The notes under the pieces are model-generated. The model saw only the letters and a program-made list of their open reading frames with translations, did no database searches and had not been told where the DNA came from. Both the position numbers and the translations under genes were made by a program. A stretch of DNA of 64,000 nt. Origin: Micromonospora sp. RP3T. GTDB lineage: Bacteria > Actinomycetota > Actinomycetes > Mycobacteriales > Micromonosporaceae. Below are positions 35,210 to 42,743 of this stretch, in pieces (positions within the stretch are counted from its first letter, which is position 1; every line of letters begins with the position of its first letter). The DNA lies in assembly GCF_003027925.1 (NCBI RefSeq), contig NZ_PYPS01000022.1, forward strand, positions 53,987-117,986, written 5' to 3'.

Positions 35210-35325
35210 GACGCCGCCGGCGGCCCGCGACGGCGTTTGCCGCATTACCGAAGCCTTACCGCCGTCGTCCCTTACGGACCGCTGACGTCGGACGTGAACC
35301 GGCCGCCGACCCGGCCCGGGTGCCC

Positions 35326-35331
35326 TAGCGT
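35326..35331 (+). promoter_or_regulatory. Leaderless -10 box of the epimerase gene
   Basis: TAGCGT ends 8 nt before the ATG at 35340. Confidence 0.5.
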
Positions 35332-35339
35332 GGGCCGGT

Positions 35340-36410
35340 ATGCGGGTACTGCTCACCGGCGCGGCCGGCTTCATCGGATCGCAGATCGCCGACCTGCTGG
35401 CGGCCGAGGGCCACGAGCCGGTCTGCCTGGACGCGCTGCTGCCGCAGGCACACGGCGGCTCGCTGCCGGAGTGGTCCCGGCGGCACGACCCGACCGTCGG
35501 CGACGTCCGTGACGCCGGACTGCTGGACCGGCTGCTGTCCGGCGTGGACGCGGTCTGCCACCAGGCGGCCATGGTCGGGCACGGGCTCGACCCGTCCGAC
35601 GCGCCGGACTACGCCGGGCACAACGACCTCGGCACGGCGGTGCTGCTGGCCGCCATGCACCGCGCCGGGGTACGCCGGCTGGTGCTGGCCAGCTCGATGG
35701 TGGTCTACGGCGAGGGGCGCTACACCTGTGCCCGGCACGGCGTGGTGCGTCCCGCCCCGCGCCGCGCCGCCGATCTGGCCGCCGGCCGCTACGACCCGAC
35801 CTGCCCCGGCTGCGGCGACCCGCTCACCCCGGCGCTGGTGCCCGAGGACGCGCCGCTGGAGCCGCGCAGCACGTACGCGGCCAGCAAACTCGCCCAGGAG
35901 CACTACGCCGCGGCGTGGGCCCGGCAGACCGGCGGCGGCGTGTGGGCGCTGCGCTACCACAACGTCTACGGTCCCCGGATGCCCCGCGACACCCCGTACG
36001 CCGGGGTGGCCTCGCTGTTCCGCTCGGCGCTGGCCGCCGGTCGCGCCCCGGTGGTGCTGGAGGACGGCCGGCAGCGGCGGGACTTCGTGCACGTCACGGA
36101 CGTGGCGCGGGCGAACCTGCTGGCGTTGACCGCGCCGCCGCCGGACGGCCTGGTGCCGGTGAACGTCTGCTCCGGCGAGCCGCACACCGTGGGCGACCTG
36201 GCGACCGCGCTGGCCGAGGCCATGGGCGGCCCGTCGCCGGAGATCGCCGGCGGCGCGCGGGCGGCCGACGTCCGGCACGTGGTGGCCGACCCGACCCGCG
36301 CCCGCGACCTGCTCGGCTACACCGCCCGGGTCACCTTCACCGACGGCGTCAAGGCCTTCGCCACCGATCCGCTCCGCTCCCCCGCCGCCCTCTCCCCCCA
36401 ACCCGCCTGA
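35340..36410 (+). CDS. NAD-dependent sugar-nucleotide epimerase/dehydratase
   Basis: The 356-residue extended SDR starts MRVLLTGAAGFIGSQIADLL (Rossmann GxxGxxG). It has SSMVVYGEG and the catalytic STYAASKLAQEHYA (Y-x-x-x-K), then YHNVYGPRMP and RRDFVHVTDVARANLLAL. Between them is an insertion with CARHG and CPGCGDP, which looks like a small zinc ribbon; this is known in a branch of dTDP-rhamnose-4-epimerase-like proteins. It would act on a nucleotide sugar in the cytosol. Its neighbours (membrane protein, glycosyltransferase, methyltransferase) support a glycan pathway; the exact sugar is unknown. Confidence 0.85.
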   Translation: MRVLLTGAAGFIGSQIADLLAAEGHEPVCLDALLPQAHGGSLPEWSRRHDPTVGDVRDAGLLDRLLSGVDAVCHQAAMVGHGLDPSDAPDYAGHNDLGTAVLLAAMHRAGVRRLVLASSMVVYGEGRYTCARHGVVRPAPRRAADLAAGRYDPTCPGCGDPLTPALVPEDAPLEPRSTYAASKLAQEHYAAAWARQTGGGVWALRYHNVYGPRMPRDTPYAGVASLFRSALAAGRAPVVLEDGRQRRDFVHVTDVARANLLALTAPPPDGLVPVNVCSGEPHTVGDLATALAEAMGGPSPEIAGGARAADVRHVVADPTRARDLLGYTARVTFTDGVKAFATDPLRSPAALSPQPA

Positions 36411-36438
36411 CCGGCCTGCCCTCCGGCGCGGGTTGGGG

Positions 36439-37887
36439 TCAGGAGACGGTGAGGAGGAGGTGGTTGACGAGGAGGGCGGTCACGGCCTGGGCGGCGAGCC
36501 AGCGGCGGTGGGTCGATGGGGGCAGGTGCGCGGCGGCGACGAGCAGCAAGACCACGAACGGCAGCCAGATCCGCTCCACCTCGGCCTTGCTCATCCCCGA
36601 CAGGTCGGCGGCGGCCACCACCAGCGCGGCGGCGGCCGGTAGCAGCACCGTCGGCCCGAGCCCGACCAGCCGCCCGGTCCACCCGGTCCACCCGGTCCGT
36701 CCTGTCCACCCGGTCCGTCCGGTCCACCCGGGGCGGTGAATGCCGGCCGGGCCGGTCGCGAGCCAGGCGGCGCGCGCCGCGACGACGGTCCGGCGCAGTG
36801 CCGGCCCGAGCACCGGCCCGGCGGAGAGCAGCAGCGCGGCCAGGTTCGCCCACACCCAGTACGCGTACGGGCGGTCGGCCGCCCAGCCCTGGTAGTAGCG
36901 CTCGACGACCCGGTCGTACCCCTCCCACCAGCGGAAACCGGAGAGCACGAACAGCGCCGTGACGGCCGCGACGCCGGCGGTCGCGGCGAGCAGGGCGGCC
37001 CGGCGGCGGTCGGGCCGCAACGCCAACACGGTCACCGCCAGCGCGCCGACCAGCACGAACCCGTACGACAGGTGCAGCGCGAAGCCGAGCAGCAGACCGC
37101 CGGCCAGCGCGGCGAGCGGTCCGCGTACCGCCAGCAGCGCGAGCCCGGCGGCGACCACGCCGGTGAACACCGCGTCTCCGGAGGCACCCAGCCAGACCGC
37201 GCCGGGCAGCAGCACCAGGAACGGCAGCACGGCCCGGGCCGCGTCGGCGGCGCCCAACGCGCGCAGCGTGACCGGCACGGAGACCACCACTGTCGCGCCG
37301 ACCAGCACGCAGCACAGCGCGGCGGCGGCGCCCCCGCCCAGCCCGACCCGGTCCAGCCAGACGAAGACCAGCAGCGCGCCCGGCGGATGCCCGGCGGTGT
37401 GGGTGGACCAGGAGTCGGGCTGGAAGTCCACGATGCGGTCGGTGAAGCCGGCCAGCATGCGGGGAACGTCGGTCACCCCGGGCACCTCGTGCAGGTACTC
37501 CGCCTGCGGTGTCAACCGTCGCGTCAGCCCGGCCGTCCAGCCGTCCACCAGGGCCAGCGCCAGCGTCCACGCCACCGCGGCCAGCCAGCCGACGGCCAGC
37601 AGCGGCCCCCATCGGGCGGTCCGGGCCCAGCGCAGTCCCGGTCCGAGCACGACGAGCGCGACGAACGCCGCGAGCGGCGTACCCCAACCGGCGTGCGGAC
37701 GCCAGGTGGCGTAGAGCGGCGCCGCGTCGGCGTGCAGGCCCACGCCACGCCGGTTGAGCACCAGGCCGACCACGACGGCGGCGGCGAGCAGCGCCGCCTC
37801 GACCGCGACCACGACCAGGTCGCCCCGGTGCGGGGAGCCGGTCCGGTCCGCGGCGGGGTCGCGACGCAGGGTGGGTGCGGATCTCAT
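36439..37887 (-). CDS. Polytopic membrane protein, putative glycosyltransferase-like
   Basis: The 482-residue protein has about 11 spans. Loop residues DRIVDFQPDSWSTHTAGHPPGALLVF resemble the first periplasmic loop of GT-C-type membrane glycosyltransferases that use lipid-linked sugars, but the family cannot be named safely. Near residue 395 is an unusual run of WTG/RTG triplets encoded by a 9-bp tandem repeat. The ATG at 37887 is preferred; a TACCGT box lies 9 nt before it. It is divergent from the family-2 glycosyltransferase and convergent with the epimerase gene, and probably belongs to the same glycan pathway. Confidence 0.7.
   Translation of the reverse strand: MRSAPTLRRDPAADRTGSPHRGDLVVVAVEAALLAAAVVVGLVLNRRGVGLHADAAPLYATWRPHAGWGTPLAAFVALVVLGPGLRWARTARWGPLLAVGWLAAVAWTLALALVDGWTAGLTRRLTPQAEYLHEVPGVTDVPRMLAGFTDRIVDFQPDSWSTHTAGHPPGALLVFVWLDRVGLGGGAAAALCCVLVGATVVVSVPVTLRALGAADAARAVLPFLVLLPGAVWLGASGDAVFTGVVAAGLALLAVRGPLAALAGGLLLGFALHLSYGFVLVGALAVTVLALRPDRRRAALLAATAGVAAVTALFVLSGFRWWEGYDRVVERYYQGWAADRPYAYWVWANLAALLLSAGPVLGPALRRTVVAARAAWLATGPAGIHRPGWTGRTGWTGRTGWTGWTGRLVGLGPTVLLPAAAALVVAAADLSGMSKAEVERIWLPFVVLLLVAAAHLPPSTHRRWLAAQAVTALLVNHLLLTVS
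36673..36730. repeat. 9-bp coding tandem repeat (CCGGTCCAC type)
   Basis: Six or more imperfect copies of a 9-bp unit encode alternating WTG and RTG triplets on the minus strand. Slippage would change the protein by whole triplets without a frameshift. Confidence 0.75.
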
Positions 37888-38019
37888 GACGACCGCACGG
37901 TACGGGGGGCCGGGGCGGGCCGGGACCGCAACCGCCGGCCCGTCACGGGATGGTAAGAAATGCCTGCTCGTAACGGTTCCGTAAGCACGATCGAGGGCTC
38001 GTCCGGGTGGCGGTCGGCC

Positions 38020-38025
38020 TAGCGT
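38020..38025 (+). promoter_or_regulatory. Leaderless -10 box of the glycosyltransferase operon
   Basis: TAGCGT ends 7 nt before the ATG at 38033. Confidence 0.5.
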
Positions 38026-38032
38026 CGGCGGC

Positions 38033-38707
38033 ATGCGGACACAGATCGACGTGGTGCTGCCGTGCCTGGACGAGGCCGCCGCCCTGCCCGGCGTGCTGAA
38101 CGCGCTACCGCCGGGCTACCGGGCGATCGTGGTGGACAACGGCTCCCGGGACGGCTCGCCCGAGGTGGCGGCCCGGCACGGCGCCCGGGTGGTACGCGAA
38201 CCGCGTCGCGGTTACGGCGCGGCCGTGCACACCGGGCTGGAGGCCGCCGGGACGGAGCTGGTCTGCGTCCTGGACGCGGACGGCTCGTTCGACCCGGCGG
38301 AGCTGCCGGCGCTCGTCGCCCCGGTCGCGGCCGGCACGGCCGACCTGGCGGTGGGACGTCGCCGGCCGGTGTCGGCCGGCGCCTGGCCGTGGCACGCGCG
38401 GGCCGGGACCGCGCTGGTCGCCGCGCTGCTCCGGCAGCGTGGGGTGCCGCTGCGTGACCTCAGCCCGATCCGGGTGGCCCGCCGCGAGTCGTTGCTGGCG
38501 CTCGGCGTCACCGACCGGGCGTTCGGCTATCCGTTGGAGCTGATGATCCGGGCGGCGGCGGCCGGCTGGCGGATCCACGAGCACGACGTCCGCTACGCCC
38601 CGCGCGCCGCCGGCACGAAGTCCAAGGTGTCCGGCTCGGTACGCGGCACGGTCCGGGCCACCCGTGACTTCCTCACCGTGCTGCGCAGTGTGGACGGCCG
38701 ACGGTGA
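38033..38707 (+). CDS. Family 2 glycosyltransferase (dolichyl-phosphate mannosyltransferase-like)
   Basis: The 224-residue GT-A fold protein starts TQIDVVLPCLDEAAALPGVL, with VVDNGSRDGSPEVAARHGA, the GYGAAVHTGLEAAG stretch and LDADGSFDPAELPAL (D-x-D metal/nucleotide site). It ends ...DFLTVLRSVDGRR with no membrane anchor. Such enzymes transfer a sugar from UDP/GDP-sugar to polyprenyl phosphate or another acceptor. It is first gene of a translationally coupled operon (4-bp overlap with the next). Confidence 0.85.
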   Translation: MRTQIDVVLPCLDEAAALPGVLNALPPGYRAIVVDNGSRDGSPEVAARHGARVVREPRRGYGAAVHTGLEAAGTELVCVLDADGSFDPAELPALVAPVAAGTADLAVGRRRPVSAGAWPWHARAGTALVAALLRQRGVPLRDLSPIRVARRESLLALGVTDRAFGYPLELMIRAAAAGWRIHEHDVRYAPRAAGTKSKVSGSVRGTVRATRDFLTVLRSVDGRR

Positions 38708-39411
38708 CCGTCCTGCTGGTGGTGGCGAAGGCCCCGGTGCCGGGGGCGGTGAAGACGCGGCTCTGCCCACCGGCCACCCCGGCGCAGGCGGCCCGGATCG
38801 CCGCCGCCGCGCTGCGCGACACGCTGGACGCGGTCGCCGCCACCGAAGGCGTGACGCCGGTGCTGGCGCTGGCCGGGCACCTCGCCGACGCCGAGGACGG
38901 CGCGGACCTCGCCACCACGGTCGCCGGCTGGCCGGTGCTGCCGCAGCGGGGCGACGGCCTCGCCGAGCGGCTGGCCCACGCGCACGCCGACGTGGCGCAC
39001 GCGTACCCGGGGCGGCCGGTGCTCCAGATCGGCATGGACACCCCGCAGGTGACGCCGGTGCTGCTCGCCGACGGCGTACGCCGGTTGGCCGCGCCCGGTG
39101 TCGACGCGGTGCTCGGCCCGGCGGCGGACGGCGGCTGGTGGGCACTGGGGTTGCGTGACCCGCGTCGGGCGGCGGCGCTGCGCGCGGTGCCGATGTCCAC
39201 CGCCGAGACCGGGCGGCTCACCTACGCGGCGTTGTGCGACGCGGGCCTGCGGGTGGGTGCCCTGCCCACGCTGCGCGACGTGGACGACTGGGTCGACGCC
39301 CGCGCGGTGGCCCGGGGCGCGCCCGACGGCCGGTTCGCCCGCGAGGTGGCCGCGCTGCGACCCGCCCTGGTGGCGGTGTCGCCCGATCGTCGACCGAAGG
39401 CGGTTCGATGA
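38704..39411 (+). CDS. TIGR04282/DUF2064-family glycosyltransferase-like protein
   Basis: The 235-residue protein has the opening VLLVVAKAPVPGAVKTRLCPP, the GMDTPQVTPVLLADGVRRL segment and GPAADGGWWALGLRDPRRA. These are signatures of the DUF2064/TIGR04282 nucleotidyl/glycosyl-transferase-like family, named from arsenosugar clusters. The nucleotide-binding Lys and the D-x-P motif are present. GTG start and stop overlap its neighbours by 4 bp each. In actinobacteria this family often sits with a GT2, a methyltransferase and a molybdopterin protein, as here. The reaction is unproven. Confidence 0.82.
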   Translation: MTVLLVVAKAPVPGAVKTRLCPPATPAQAARIAAAALRDTLDAVAATEGVTPVLALAGHLADAEDGADLATTVAGWPVLPQRGDGLAERLAHAHADVAHAYPGRPVLQIGMDTPQVTPVLLADGVRRLAAPGVDAVLGPAADGGWWALGLRDPRRAAALRAVPMSTAETGRLTYAALCDAGLRVGALPTLRDVDDWVDARAVARGAPDGRFAREVAALRPALVAVSPDRRPKAVR

Positions 39412-40118
39412 GCGCCGGCCCCGCGAGCGCGACAACCGGGCCGGGCCTGCGGGCCCGCCAGTCGCCGACCGGGACCGGCCCGGCGAGCGCGACCGGTGTG
39501 GACGCCTTCGGCATCGCGCTGCGCGAGCGCGTCGGCAGTCACTGGCTGGTGCAGGCCGACGGGGTTCGCCGGCGGCTGCCGGTGGAACGGTGGCACGGCC
39601 CGGCGGAAGCGGCGACCGCCGCGGTGGTGGCCCGCTGCCACGGCCCGGCGTTGGACCTGGGGTGCGGGCCGGGCCGGCTCACCGCGGCGCTCGCCCGGGC
39701 CGGTCTGGCCGCGCTCGGCGTCGACGTCTGCCCGCGGGCGGTGGCGTTGACCCGGGCGCGCGGCGCGGTCGCGGTGCGCGCCGACCTGTTCGACCCGCTG
39801 CCGGCCGAGGGCCGGTGGCGGCACGTGGTGCTGTTGGACGGCAACATCGGCATCGGCGGCGACCCGGCGCGGCTGCTGCGGCGGTGCCGGGAGCTGCTGC
39901 ACCCGGACGGCACCGTGCTGGTCGAGGTGGACCCGCCCGGCAGCGGCGCCTGGCAGGGCCGGGCGCACGTGGTCTCCGGCCGGCGGCGAGGGCCCAGTTT
40001 CGGCTGGGCGCGGCTGGACACCCGGGCGGTGCACGGCCCGGCCACGGCCGCCGGGCTGTCCGTGCGGGACCTGCGCTCGGCGGGCGGCCGGTGGTTCGCC
40101 GAGCTGGCCGTGGCCTGA
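39408..40118 (+). CDS. Class I SAM-dependent methyltransferase
   Basis: The 236-residue protein has a Ser/Thr/Gly-rich N-terminus and then motif I ALDLGCGPGRLTAALARAGLAALGVDVCPRA, with the VVLLDGNIGIGGDP and LLHPDGTVLVEVDPPGSG elements of Rossmann methyltransferases. It overlaps the TIGR04282 gene by 4 bp (ATGA) and ends the operon. The final about 60 codons plus following DNA are duplicated at 41588-41825, on the far side of the HxlR-SDR pair. The methyl acceptor is unknown, possibly the sugar or lipid handled by this cluster. Confidence 0.85.
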   Translation: MSAGPASATTGPGLRARQSPTGTGPASATGVDAFGIALRERVGSHWLVQADGVRRRLPVERWHGPAEAATAAVVARCHGPALDLGCGPGRLTAALARAGLAALGVDVCPRAVALTRARGAVAVRADLFDPLPAEGRWRHVVLLDGNIGIGGDPARLLRRCRELLHPDGTVLVEVDPPGSGAWQGRAHVVSGRRRGPSFGWARLDTRAVHGPATAAGLSVRDLRSAGGRWFAELAVA

Positions 40119-40170
40119 CCGCCGATCCCCGCGCGGTGGAGCGGCGCTACGGCCGCTCATGCGCCGCCCG

Positions 40171-40590
40171 TCAGCTGGTACGGGGCGGGAGGTTGTTGAC
40201 GCGTCTGCTGGCCGCGATGGCTGGTTGATGCTCGACGGCCCATCTGGCCAGGCCCGACAGCGGCTCCAACAGGGATCTGCCGAGGGGTGTGAGGCGGTAC
40301 TCGACACTGGGCGGGATCGTCGCGAAGACCTTCCGGTGGACCAGTCCGTCCTTCTCCAACCCGCGCAGCGTACGGGTGAGCATGCGCTGACTGATGGCCT
40401 CGATGCCGCGGCGAAGTTCGTTGAACCGATGCGGTCGCTGCCCGAGCAGGACCACCACGAGCACTGTCCACTTGTCCCCGATGCGGCGCAGGACGTCGGT
40501 CACCGGGCACTGATCGTGCTCGTCCCCGGGCACCGGGCTCGGCAACGGGGTGTCGAGTGGGGCAGGCACACCGGTGTTCGCTGCTGACAT
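40171..40590 (-). CDS. HxlR/YodB-family redox-type regulator
   Basis: The 139-residue winged-HTH protein has the HxlR core: DQCPVTDVLRRIGDKWTVLVV, RFNELRRGIEAISQRMLTRTLRGLEKDGLV, EYRLTPLGRSLLEPL. One conserved Cys near the N-terminus (DQCP) is in the place of the thiol sensor of YodB, CatR and HypR, which respond to quinones, aldehydes or disulfide stress. It is divergent from an SDR gene with TACT-N7-AGTA, the YodB/CatR operator pattern, between them. GC content and codon use are slightly lower than in the flanking genes. Confidence 0.87.
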   Translation of the reverse strand: MSAANTGVPAPLDTPLPSPVPGDEHDQCPVTDVLRRIGDKWTVLVVVLLGQRPHRFNELRRGIEAISQRMLTRTLRGLEKDGLVHRKVFATIPPSVEYRLTPLGRSLLEPLSGLARWAVEHQPAIAASRRVNNLPPRTS

Positions 40591-40636
40591 CAAACTGCCT
40601 TCTTCCGCGATCCAGCGGGGTTACCGATGATGGGGG

Positions 40637-40651
40637 TACTTACCAAGAGTA
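40637..40651. promoter_or_regulatory. YodB/CatR-type operator TACT-N7-AGTA
   Basis: TACTTACCAAGAGTA lies 29 bp before the SDR start and 46 bp before the HxlR start. The TACT-N7-AGTA form is the published site pattern of YodB-type HxlR repressors in Bacillus, so the match here to the adjacent regulator is meaningful. Confidence 0.75.
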
Positions 40652-40665
40652 ACCAGGGAGAAGAG

Positions 40666-41580
40666 ATGGCCACCCATCACGACGGCGCCGGCCCCGATGC
40701 GGCAGCGCGGGGCCGGACCGTTGTCGTCACCGGAGGCAGCGACGGCATGGGACGAGGCATCGTGCTCGGCCGCGCGGCACGCGGCGACCGGGTCCTCGCG
40801 ATCGGGAGCAACCCGGCCAAGGGCGAGTCCCTGCTCGCCGAGGCCACGGCGTCCGAGGCCGGTGACCGGGTCGAGTTCCTGGCCGCCGACCTCAGCACGA
40901 TCGCCGGCAACCAGGCGGTGATCGATCATGTCGCGGCCACCTACCGGACCGTCGACGGCTTGGTGCTGGCGGCGAACCGCCAGTCTCCTCAGCGCGTCGA
41001 GACCAGCGACGGATTCGAATCGACCTTCGCTCTCTACTACCTGAGCCGCTACCTCCTGGGCCACGGCCTGATGCCCGCGCTGTCGATCGCTTCACAGCCG
41101 GTGATTGTCAACATCGCCGGCGTCGGACTCACCTCCGGAAAGATCAACTGGGACGATCTGCAACTGCGGACCCGATATCGCACCATCGCGGCGCAACTCC
41201 AGGCAGCACGTGCCAACGATCTCCTGGGAGTGGCGATGGCGGGCCGGTTCGGTGAGCGGGTTCCCTACGTTCTCTACCACCCCGGGTTCACCCGCAGCGG
41301 CGATTCCGTGATGGAGCAGGTCAACCCCCTGGTTCGTACCGTCATCAAGACTCTCGCCTCGGTTGCCGCCCGGCCCGTGGCACGGGCGGTCGCACCGGTG
41401 CACGAGTTTCTCGACTCGCCACCCACGGCCCCGTTGACGGCAGTCGACCGCGGCAGGCCCGTGCCGCTCGACCTGAAGACCCTCGACCCCGTCGCAGCGC
41501 GACGCCTCGCCGACGTGACCGAACAGATCCTGGCCGCGGCCGATCCGACACGGGTCACGCGCAGGGACGGCACCCGGTGA
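40666..41580 (+). CDS. Short-chain dehydrogenase/reductase
   Basis: The 304-residue protein has the NAD(P) loop RTVVVTGGSDGMGRGIVLG, FLAADLSTIAGNQAVIDHV and VDGLVLAANRQSPQR. The catalytic region differs from the classical Y-x-x-x-K: VIVNIAGVGLTSGKINWDD, with no Tyr-x3-Lys in the usual place, as in WW-domain-oxidoreductase-like SDRs. ATG 40666 follows AGGGAGAAGAG; an ATG 13 codons upstream would span the operator and is less likely. As the target of an HxlR regulator it may reduce quinones or reactive aldehydes (inference). It appears to be part of an inserted segment. Confidence 0.82.
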   Translation: MATHHDGAGPDAAARGRTVVVTGGSDGMGRGIVLGRAARGDRVLAIGSNPAKGESLLAEATASEAGDRVEFLAADLSTIAGNQAVIDHVAATYRTVDGLVLAANRQSPQRVETSDGFESTFALYYLSRYLLGHGLMPALSIASQPVIVNIAGVGLTSGKINWDDLQLRTRYRTIAAQLQAARANDLLGVAMAGRFGERVPYVLYHPGFTRSGDSVMEQVNPLVRTVIKTLASVAARPVARAVAPVHEFLDSPPTAPLTAVDRGRPVPLDLKTLDPVAARRLADVTEQILAAADPTRVTRRDGTR

Positions 41581-41778
41581 GCCGGGCTGGCACACCCGGC
41601 GGCGGCACGTGGCAGGGGCAGGCGCGCGTGGTCTCCGGCCGGCGCCTGGGGCCCAGCTTCGGCTGGGCCGACTGGACACCCGGGCGGCGCACGGCCCCCG
41701 GCCACGGCCGCCGGGCTGTCCGAGCGGGACCTGCATCCGACGGGCGGCGAGTGGTTCGCCGAGCTGGCCGTGGCCTGA
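41581..41778 (+). pseudogene. Duplicated, frameshifted 3' fragment of the methyltransferase gene
   Basis: This segment resembles the last about 60 codons of the methyltransferase at 39408-40118: both contain GGTCTCCGGCCGGCG, the SFGW codons and GTTCGCCGAGCTGGCCGTGG followed by CCTGA. A one-base deletion after the FGWA codons and a two-base insertion later break the frame, and there is no start codon. Similarity continues about 45 bp past the stop. It is a relic left by duplication or recombination. Confidence 0.8.
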
Positions 41779-41825
41779 ACGCCGGTTCCGGCACGGTGGA
41801 AAACCGCTGCGGTCGCTCATGCGCC
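41588..41825 (+). repeat. Direct-repeat copy 2 flanking the HxlR-SDR segment
   Basis: It matches 39935-40166, roughly 85 percent by eye. Copy 2 continues into the GNAT promoter, while copy 1 breaks off near the end of the HxlR gene. Confidence 0.75.
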
Positions 41826-41831
41826 ATCCGC

Positions 41832-41837
41832 TAGCGT
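41832..41837 (+). promoter_or_regulatory. Leaderless -10 box of the GNAT gene
   Basis: TAGCGT ends 6 nt before the ATG at 41844. Confidence 0.5.
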
Positions 41838-41843
41838 GCCCGC

Positions 41844-42737
41844 ATGACCGCCACCCTGCACTTCTGCACCGATCCGGGAGAGTTCCTCGAGGCTGCCGGC
41901 GGCCACCTGGCCGCGGAGCCGGTGGTCAACACCGTGGTCGCCACCGTGGCGCACCGGATGGCGGCCCGCCGGGCCGAGGGGGACGAGGTGCCGGCGGACG
42001 ATTGGTGGCTGGTGGTCCGGGACGCCTCGGGCGCGGTGGTCGGCGCGGGGATGCGTACCGCGCCGTTCCCGCCGCGTCCGCCGTTCCTGCTGCCGATGCC
42101 GGCGGAGGCGGCCGTCGCGTTGGCCCGGGCCTGGCACGAACGCGGCGAGACGGTGTCGGCGATCAACGGCGCACTGCCGGCCGCGCGGGACTGCGCCGCC
42201 GAGGTGGCGCGGCTCGGCGGCGGCCGGGTCGAGGTGGCCCAGCACACCCGGCTGCACGAACTCGACGCGCTGGTGCCTCCCACGCCGGCGGCCGGCGCGT
42301 TGACGGTCGCCGGAGAGGACCACGTCGACCTGGTCGAGGCCTGGTTCGGCGCGTTCCTGGCGGACGCCGACGAGCAGGCGGGCCGACCACGCGGTGCCAG
42401 TGCCCACGAGGCACCCGACCGGGCCGACCTGCTCCACCGCATCAGGGGCGGCCGGGTCTGGTTCTGGACCGACGAGGCGGGCCGGCCGGTGCACCTGACC
42501 GCCGCGAATCCCCCGGCTTTCGGTGTCGCCCGGGTGGGACCGGTCTACACGCCACCGGAGCAGCGCGGGCGGGGATGGGCCGGCAACGCGGTCGCGGAGG
42601 TCAGCCGGCGGCTGCGGGCCGACGGCAGCCGGGTGTGTCTCTTCACCGACCAGGCGAACCCGACGTCGAACCGGCTCTACGCCCGCCTCGGCTTCCGGCC
42701 GCTGGTCGACATGGCCAACCTGGTGGTGGCCCCCTGA
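41844..42737 (+). CDS. GNAT-family N-acetyltransferase, about 297 aa
   Basis: The C-terminal third carries the acetyl-CoA site: GPVYTPPEQRGRGWAGNAVAEVSRRL (Q/R-x-x-G-x-G) and ANPTSNRLYARLGFRPLVDM. The N-terminal part (about 1-140) is a second, degenerate GNAT-like half, VVNTVVATVAHRMAARRAEGD, as in the two-domain actinobacterial group. The substrate is unknown. Its promoter region lies within the downstream copy of the direct repeat that flanks the HxlR-SDR segment, so the ancestral gene order was probably methyltransferase then GNAT. Confidence 0.85.
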   Translation: MTATLHFCTDPGEFLEAAGGHLAAEPVVNTVVATVAHRMAARRAEGDEVPADDWWLVVRDASGAVVGAGMRTAPFPPRPPFLLPMPAEAAVALARAWHERGETVSAINGALPAARDCAAEVARLGGGRVEVAQHTRLHELDALVPPTPAAGALTVAGEDHVDLVEAWFGAFLADADEQAGRPRGASAHEAPDRADLLHRIRGGRVWFWTDEAGRPVHLTAANPPAFGVARVGPVYTPPEQRGRGWAGNAVAEVSRRLRADGSRVCLFTDQANPTSNRLYARLGFRPLVDMANLVVAP

Positions 42738-42743
42738 CGCCGC

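Noticed and set aside
33449..40118. Antibiotic biosynthetic gene cluster
   Set aside because: No PKS, NRPS, terpene or RiPP core gene; the gene types suit membrane or wall glycan metabolism better.
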